From NCBI GenBank assembly GCA_025980465.1, contig JAICXJ010000013.1, forward strand, positions 1 through 64,000: 64,000 bases of DNA, in the 5' to 3' direction. A model generated the notes under the pieces. That model worked only from the letters and a program-made list of their open reading frames with translations. It did not search any database and was not told the origin of the DNA. This DNA comes from Frankiales bacterium. GTDB taxonomy: Bacteria > Actinomycetota > Actinomycetes > JAFAQI01. Position numbers and translations under genes: made by a program. Position 1 is the stretch's first letter. Each line of letters begins with the position of its first letter. Of this stretch, positions 58,409 to 64,000 are shown piece after piece.

Positions 58409-58960
58409 TCAGCAGGGGATCGGCGCCGGCAGCACCAGGGTTGCTCCGCCGCCTGATCCGGAGCCGCCGTACTTGCGGATTTCGTGGGCCACGGGTGGGC
58501 TCAGCGTGGCGATGGCGGCCGCCGCCTGCGCCGCGCCTACCGGCTGGCCGGCGATCCGGAAGTGGCGGAGGATCGCGCCGCCGATGCCCGTCTTGAGGTC
58601 CCACCAGTAGCTACCGTCCCACTGCACGAGGGGGCGCATGCCGCGGTCGATCCTGATCCGCCAGTGGTCCCGCTGCCAGTACTGGCACTTCCCCGCAACA
58701 GCGAACCGTGCCGGCTCGGCCAGCAGGAACCGGATCGCGCCGCCGTTGTCGATCGTGATGTCACGCTTGTTGTAAACGACGCACAGCGGGTCGTCCGTCA
58801 GCGTCAGCGGGTTGGGCGCGATGCCGTTTCCGTAGTGGTGGACGACTTCGCACCGGAAGGTCGGCGACTGGTACGGCGCGAGACCCGGGGCGGCCGACGC
58901 GCCGTTCAGGCTCGTGGCGAGCACGCAGCTCAGCGCAACGAGTACGGCGAGGCGGCGCAC
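58409..58960 (-). CDS. Hypothetical secreted protein upstream of DUF5987/GMC
   Basis: Signal peptide VRRLAVLVALSCVLATSLNGASA; four Cys in the predicted mature part including the C-terminal residue. Confidence 0.65.
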   Translation of the reverse strand: MRRLAVLVALSCVLATSLNGASAAPGLAPYQSPTFRCEVVHHYGNGIAPNPLTLTDDPLCVVYNKRDITIDNGGAIRFLLAEPARFAVAGKCQYWQRDHWRIRIDRGMRPLVQWDGSYWWDLKTGIGGAILRHFRIAGQPVGAAQAAAAIATLSPPVAHEIRKYGGSGSGGGATLVLPAPIPC

Positions 58961-59006
58961 CCGAGAAGTATTCGCCGGTTGTGCGGCGCGTCCTCCTGCG
59001 CCGGCC

Positions 59007-62000
59007 TCAGACCGGCTGGGCGGAGCGGGTCGCGGCCTGCTTGGCGAGCGGCGCACTTCCGAGGCGCTCAGCGATCGCGGCGGCCTCAGCAAGGTCGCCG
59101 TCGCGACCGCGGTGGACCAGTGCCCACCCCAGGTTGTACGGCGCGGGCAGGTCTCGGAGCGTGCTGATCACCCGCTCGTAGGTGGCATCAACCTCCGCCG
59201 GTGACACGTCGCCGAGGTCGATGCGGGCCAGGTCTGCCTCGGCTCGCAGTACCGGGGGAATGTGGCCGACCGGGTGGTCGTCGATCACGCCTACCAGATT
59301 GCGCAGGGCGGCGTCGTCTCCCAAAGCGCGTGCCGACCGGGCGGCCAGCGGCCATGCCCACCTGATCGAGTCCTGCCGGATGCCGAGCGCGTCGGCGTGG
59401 GAAACGGCGGCGGTTGCGTGGTGGAGCGCCAGCGCGTGATCACCATCGGCGTGCGCGATCCCGGCCCGTACCCACGCAACGAGCGCTAGGTCCTGCGGGT
59501 CCTCACTGTCGGTGCCGGACTCCACCCGATCCCACGCAGCGCGCGCGGCATTCGCCTCGCCCTGCAGCGCCGCCAGCATCGCGGACAGGCCGGCGACGAA
59601 GTGCAGGCCACCAAGCCCACCGGCCGCTGTTTCCTCGAGCAGGACCCGGGCACGGTCCCATTCACCGACCGTGAGCATCGCCTCGGTGAGGTTGGCCACC
59701 GTGATGGCCACCATCCTCGGCGCCCCCAGGGCCCGTCCGACGTCGAGCGCCTGCTGCGCTGCCGCCATGCCGTAAGCCGGATCGAAACCTGCGACCACAT
59801 CGCAGATATTGCTCAGCGCCCTCGCCTGGGAGAAGCGGTCGCCGGCTCGCTCCGCGAGGCGGGCCGAGTACTCGAAGAGGGCAGCGGCGTGCGCGATTCG
59901 CCCGGACGACGAGTAGGCCAGGCCGGCGTGGGTGAAAACGGCCGAGACATCTGCCTGGTCGAGGCCGAGGGCCTGCGCCAGATCCAGCGCCTCCAGTGCG
60001 AACGTGTCCACCTCGCGCTCACCGGCGAAGGCACGCATGCTGGCAAGTTCGCCCATGGCACGCACCGTGTCGCGGTCCGGCGATTGGCGGAGGACCCCGA
60101 CCGCGGTCTCAAGCGCTTCACATGCCTCCGACACCCGCCCGAGATGTCCAAGGGCCCTACCCATGGTGGTCTGCGCCCGAGCCGCCGCGCGCGGGTTTCC
60201 GGTTGCCTCGTACAACTCCCGCGCCTTCTGGGCAAGGTCGATGGCGCGGTCGAATTGGCCGGCGATGTCCGCCATTTCCGCTGCTTGCTCCCACCAGCTG
60301 CCGGCGTCCGCAAGCCCGGCTTCGACTCCGAGGGTCGCAGCGACGAGGAACGAGTCAGCCGCCGCGGCGGGCGATCCGGCGCGCCTGGCCCGGCGCCCGG
60401 CTCGGCCCGACATCGCGATCGCCTCGCCGCGGATGGTGTCGACGTCCGGGTCGTCAGCCACCGCGGCTAGCGCGTCCCGGTAGTGCCGGGCCACCGCGTC
60501 GGCGACCTCTTCGCCGTCGTCGGCGAAGCTCTCGCGCAGGTGGGCCGCGACGGTGAGATGCCTGGCCTTGCGGTCGCGGCGGGAGAGTGTGTCGTAGGCG
60601 ACCTGCCGGAGCAGGTGCTGAGCGAAGCGGTATGCACCGCGTTCGGGGGACAGCCGGTCCGCCGAGACCTCCAGCACCTCGCGCCGGACCAGGTCGTCCA
60701 GGCCGCGGCGTACGTCGTCCTCGGCGAGGTCTGACACGGCGACCAGGGCTTCGGCCGGGAAGCTGGTGCCGAGCACAGCGGCGTCCGCGACGAGCGCCCG
60801 CACTGGCGGATCGAGCGCGTCGAGCCGCGCGGCGAGCAAGCCGTGCAACGAGTCCGGTACCGACAGCTCGCCGACCTCGCCGACCAATCGGTAGACCCCG
60901 TCGATCGGCTGGACCACGTCGCGGTCCACCAGCGATCGGATCGTCTCGACGGCGAACAGTGGGATGCCCTGCGCGTGCGCGGTGATGGCGGCGCGCGCTG
61001 GCTCGGGCATGCCGGGCACGAGCGATTCGACCAACGCGTCCATCGACGCGGGGTCCAATGGGTCAAGCGCGAGCAGGCTGCGATTGCGGCCGACGCCGAA
61101 TCCGGGCCTGGTTTCGGTGAGCTCGGTGCGGGAGAGGACGAGCACGAAGATCGGCAGGTCGCGCGCCCAATCAACGAGGTGGTCGACGAAGTCGAGCAGT
61201 CCGGCGTCGGCGTGCTGGGCGTCCTCGATCAGCCAGACGACCGGATCCACATCGGCCATCCGCTCGAACAGCAGTCGCCAGCCGGCGAACAGCTCCTCGC
61301 GGGCCAGTGGCGCGCCGGTGTCTCCGGCCACTGGTGCGCCGAGCAACCGGCCGATGCGCACGGCGGCAAACTCCCGCTCACCGGGATTCGGAATCAGCTC
61401 GTTCAGTCCGTCGACGATCTTCCGGGCTGCACCATCGGTCGAATCGTCCTCGGCGATGCCGAGGCGTTGCCTGATCGCCTGCGCCAACGCCCAGAATGCG
61501 ACGCCTTCGCCGTATGACAGGCAGCGGCCGCGATGCCACCACATGGTTCGGGCGAGCCCGTCGATGTGCTTCTCGAACTCCCAGCCCAGCCGAGATTTCC
61601 CGACCCCGGCGGCACCGGTGACGAGGACCAGTCGCGGGGTACGCCGGTCAGCGCCGGCGTGGAAGAGTTCCTTGATCAGCCGCATCTCGGCGTCGCGTCC
61701 GGTGAGCGGCGCCTCCAGCCCGTCGATTCGCTGGTTGCCGCCGACGCCGGCAATGACTCGAGCCGCCCGCCACAGCTGCTCCGGCTCGGCCTTGCCCTTC
61801 AACGTGTGCTCGCCGGCGTCGTCGAAACTCACCGCCGCGGCCGCCAACCGCCGGGATGCGGTGTCGACCAGGACCGTCCCGGGCTGGGCCACCGACTGCA
61901 CCCGCGCGGCGGTGTTCACCGCGTCGCCGGCCACCATGCCCTCTTGCTGCGCCCCCACGGTGACGGCGACCTCACCGGTGACCACACCGGCTCGCGCGGC

Positions 62001-62507
62001 GAGTTCGGTGATCCCGGTCTCGGCGCCGAGTGCGGCGACCGCGTCGACGACATCGAGCGCCGCCCGCACCGCGCGCTCGGCGTCGCCCTCGGCGGCGGTC
62101 GGGGTGCCCCACACGGCCATCACGGCGTCACCGATGAACTTCTCGACGACCCCGCCGTAGCGCGCAATGACCTGCCGGGCTACCTCGAAATAACGAGAAA
62201 GCAGCTCGCGAACCTCCTCCGGGTCACGGGCCTCCGAGATCGGCGTGAAGCCCACCAGGTCGGCGAACAGCACCGAGCAGACTCGGCGTTCCGAGACCGG
62301 AGTCGCCGCTGACGCCGGCGTGCTCGGCGGGGTAACCGTGGCGTTCGGGTCGCCGTTCAGCGGGGTCGCGCATTGACCGCAGAAGCGCTGTCCGGATTCC
62401 GCCGCTGCACCGCAAGCGGGGCACGTGACGGCGAGCGGTGCCGCGCACTGACCGCAGAACCGATTAGCCCCCGGATTTTCGGTGCCGCAGGCGGCGCACG
62501 TCACCAT
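59007..62507 (-). CDS. Class III adenylate/guanylate cyclase-AAA ATPase-TPR protein with double zinc ribbon
   Basis: CAACGTENPGANRFCGQC and CPACGAAAESGQRFCGQC; VCSVLFADLVGFTPISEARDPEEV...GDAVMAVWG; LVTGAAGVGKSRLGWEF; 1166 aa. Confidence 0.92.
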   Translation of the reverse strand: MVTCAACGTENPGANRFCGQCAAPLAVTCPACGAAAESGQRFCGQCATPLNGDPNATVTPPSTPASAATPVSERRVCSVLFADLVGFTPISEARDPEEVRELLSRYFEVARQVIARYGGVVEKFIGDAVMAVWGTPTAAEGDAERAVRAALDVVDAVAALGAETGITELAARAGVVTGEVAVTVGAQQEGMVAGDAVNTAARVQSVAQPGTVLVDTASRRLAAAAVSFDDAGEHTLKGKAEPEQLWRAARVIAGVGGNQRIDGLEAPLTGRDAEMRLIKELFHAGADRRTPRLVLVTGAAGVGKSRLGWEFEKHIDGLARTMWWHRGRCLSYGEGVAFWALAQAIRQRLGIAEDDSTDGAARKIVDGLNELIPNPGEREFAAVRIGRLLGAPVAGDTGAPLAREELFAGWRLLFERMADVDPVVWLIEDAQHADAGLLDFVDHLVDWARDLPIFVLVLSRTELTETRPGFGVGRNRSLLALDPLDPASMDALVESLVPGMPEPARAAITAHAQGIPLFAVETIRSLVDRDVVQPIDGVYRLVGEVGELSVPDSLHGLLAARLDALDPPVRALVADAAVLGTSFPAEALVAVSDLAEDDVRRGLDDLVRREVLEVSADRLSPERGAYRFAQHLLRQVAYDTLSRRDRKARHLTVAAHLRESFADDGEEVADAVARHYRDALAAVADDPDVDTIRGEAIAMSGRAGRRARRAGSPAAAADSFLVAATLGVEAGLADAGSWWEQAAEMADIAGQFDRAIDLAQKARELYEATGNPRAAARAQTTMGRALGHLGRVSEACEALETAVGVLRQSPDRDTVRAMGELASMRAFAGEREVDTFALEALDLAQALGLDQADVSAVFTHAGLAYSSSGRIAHAAALFEYSARLAERAGDRFSQARALSNICDVVAGFDPAYGMAAAQQALDVGRALGAPRMVAITVANLTEAMLTVGEWDRARVLLEETAAGGLGGLHFVAGLSAMLAALQGEANAARAAWDRVESGTDSEDPQDLALVAWVRAGIAHADGDHALALHHATAAVSHADALGIRQDSIRWAWPLAARSARALGDDAALRNLVGVIDDHPVGHIPPVLRAEADLARIDLGDVSPAEVDATYERVISTLRDLPAPYNLGWALVHRGRDGDLAEAAAIAERLGSAPLAKQAATRSAQPV

Positions 62508-62554
62508 GTCCGAAGATTAGCGGGGTCCGCACCGCCTGGCGGAGCGTGACGACA

Positions 62555-63592
62555 TCAAGAGCTCGCTGCGAGGCGCCCGACCTGCTTGGCGGTGAGGATG
62601 CCGTAGGCGTACATGCCTCGGATCGAGGCCTCGATCGACTCCGCCGGGTCGCGGTAGCCCACCCCGAGCTCGGCATGCACGGCGGTGTCGTCGGTGAGTC
62701 GGGGCTGGGTCAGCAGCGACATCGCCTCCGCGGTGTAGACCGACTCGAACGGCACCACTGTCCGCACGGCGTCGAGGACGTGACCGAAGCCGCGGAACAC
62801 GCTGCCCGGTACGCCGAGCACCGGGAACCGTCGACCGGTGAGCCGCCGGATGATGTCTGCGATCTCGTTGAGCGAGATGAGGTCACCGCCGGCCATGAAA
62901 CGACGTCCGTCGAGGCCGGGCCGCATCGCGGCGATGAGGACCTGGGCCAGATCGCGCGCGTCGATCGCTCCGATCCCACCGTCGTGCAGCGGAAGGAAGC
63001 CGGTCCGCAGCATGCTGGCGAAGCCTTCGGCCGCGTCGCCGAAGACCTCGCCGATCGGCGGTCCGATCACGCCACCCGGATAGACGATGACGACCGGATC
63101 TCCCGCCGCCTGGCGCTCGCGCACCCACCGCTCGGCCAGTGCCTTCGACCTGGTGTAGGGGTTCGCGGCGTCGACCACCGGCGGCAGATCGGCGTGGATC
63201 ACCTCGTAGCGGGGTGAGAAGACGGCGGCGACGCTCGACACGTGAACGATGCTGCGGCAGCCCGCCTCGAGGGCAGACTCGATCACGGCCTGCGTTCCGC
63301 GGACATTCGTCTCGACCGACCCGCTGGCGTGCTTGCGATCAAGAGCGGCAACTACCGCCGCCGCGTGGATGACGGCGTCGGCGCCGGTCACGGCGCGCCG
63401 TACCGCCGCTCGGTCGGTCATGTCCCCGCCGACGATGTCCAGTGACTCGATGTCGACACCGATCGCGCCGAGCGTCGTCGCGAGGCGCTCCGGGCGACGC
63501 ACGAGCAGCCGCGGCTCGTGGCCGGCGGCACGCAGCGCCACCACCGTGTGCGCGCCGACGAACCCGGTGCCGCCGGTCACCAGGACCTTCAT
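62555..63592 (-). CDS. NAD-dependent epimerase/dehydratase (extended SDR)
   Basis: MKVLVTGGTGFVGAHTVVALRAAGHEPRLLVRRPERL; VHVSSVAAV; NPYTRSKALAERWV. Confidence 0.9.
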   Translation of the reverse strand: MKVLVTGGTGFVGAHTVVALRAAGHEPRLLVRRPERLATTLGAIGVDIESLDIVGGDMTDRAAVRRAVTGADAVIHAAAVVAALDRKHASGSVETNVRGTQAVIESALEAGCRSIVHVSSVAAVFSPRYEVIHADLPPVVDAANPYTRSKALAERWVRERQAAGDPVVIVYPGGVIGPPIGEVFGDAAEGFASMLRTGFLPLHDGGIGAIDARDLAQVLIAAMRPGLDGRRFMAGGDLISLNEIADIIRRLTGRRFPVLGVPGSVFRGFGHVLDAVRTVVPFESVYTAEAMSLLTQPRLTDDTAVHAELGVGYRDPAESIEASIRGMYAYGILTAKQVGRLAASS

Positions 63593-64000
63593 CTGTGCTG
63601 GTCCCGGAGAAGTCGTCGCAGCAGCTTGCCGGTCTGGTCGCGAGGGATCGCTTCGATCACCGTGACGCTTCGTGGGCACTTGTACGGCGCCAGCCGACCA
63701 GCGGCGGCCGTCTCGATTGCCGCGAGGGTCGCCACCTCGTTGGCATCCGGCAGAAGTGCGACGAAGAGCGTGATGACCTCGCCGCGTTCGTCGTCCGGGA
63801 CTCCGACAGCGCACAGGTCGGCGATGCCGGGAACATCGCAGAGCGCTTGCTCGATCTCCGCCGGGTAGACGTTGACGCCGGCCGTGATGACGACGTCGGC
63901 GACCCGGCCGCATAGATAGAGGTATCCGTCGTCATCGAGATAGCCGATGTCGCCGACGGTGAACGACTCACCGTGATGTGCCTCGTCGGTCTTGTTGTCG
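63589..64000 (-). CDS. AMP-dependent acyl-CoA synthetase/ligase, C-terminal part, truncated by window edge
   Basis: Minus frame reads DNKTDEAHHGESFTVGDIGYLDDDGYLYLCGRVADVVITAGVNVYPAEIEQALCDVPG...PRDQTGKLLRRLLRDQHR*; ATGA overlap. Not in ORF track (start outside window). Confidence 0.9.
   Translation of the reverse strand, partial: DNKTDEAHHGESFTVGDIGYLDDDGYLYLCGRVADVVITAGVNVYPAEIEQALCDVPGIADLCAVGVPDDERGEVITLFVALLPDANEVATLAAIETAAAGRLAPYKCPRSVTVIEAIPRDQTGKLLRRLLRDQHR

Noticed and set aside
1-64000. CRISPR arrays, tRNA/rRNA genes, insertion sequences, prophage
   Set aside because: No repeat-spacer pattern, transposase/integrase motifs or tRNA/rRNA signatures were noticed by eye; a tRNAscan/Infernal run would settle RNA genes.

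Overview
High-GC actinobacterial chromosomal window, densely coded on both strands. I saw no rRNA, tRNA, CRISPR array, transposase or phage genes. The left third looks like the mycobacterial rsgA-aroA-sigH-rsrA-(TB7.3-like biotin carrier)-pdtaS-whiB1 neighbourhood, with other genes inserted. Other recognisable units: PadR/ABC/FtsX exporter; rsbW-sigF; nickel superoxide dismutase with its maturation protease (sodN/sodX, divergent); polar amino-acid ABC transporter; malic enzyme; kgd/odhA; an APH-like kinase/DUF6285/acyl-CoA dehydrogenase triad resembling LvaABC; a CFA-type methyltransferase + DUF1295 operon; a wax-ester synthase; and a steroid side-chain (igr-like) locus with two acyl-CoA dehydrogenases, a fused ChsH2-ChsH1-type hydratase, an Ltp2-like thiolase and an SDR. 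A GMC oxidoreductase/DUF5987(Tat)/secreted-protein cluster and a very large class III cyclase-AAA-TPR protein follow. Items missing from the ORF track: a 24-aa ribosomal protein bL37 gene (5816..5890, minus), a truncated AMP-ligase at the right edge, and a DUF3052-like gene that appears to need an ATC start. Regulatory signals read directly: a SigR-type promoter placed just before an upstream GTG of sigR, a CRP-like site upstream of whiB1, a triple CATAC-N3-GTATG operator at padR, and candidate SigF-type promoters. Start codons are inferred and often uncertain. Family calls come from reading translated motifs, not from searches.
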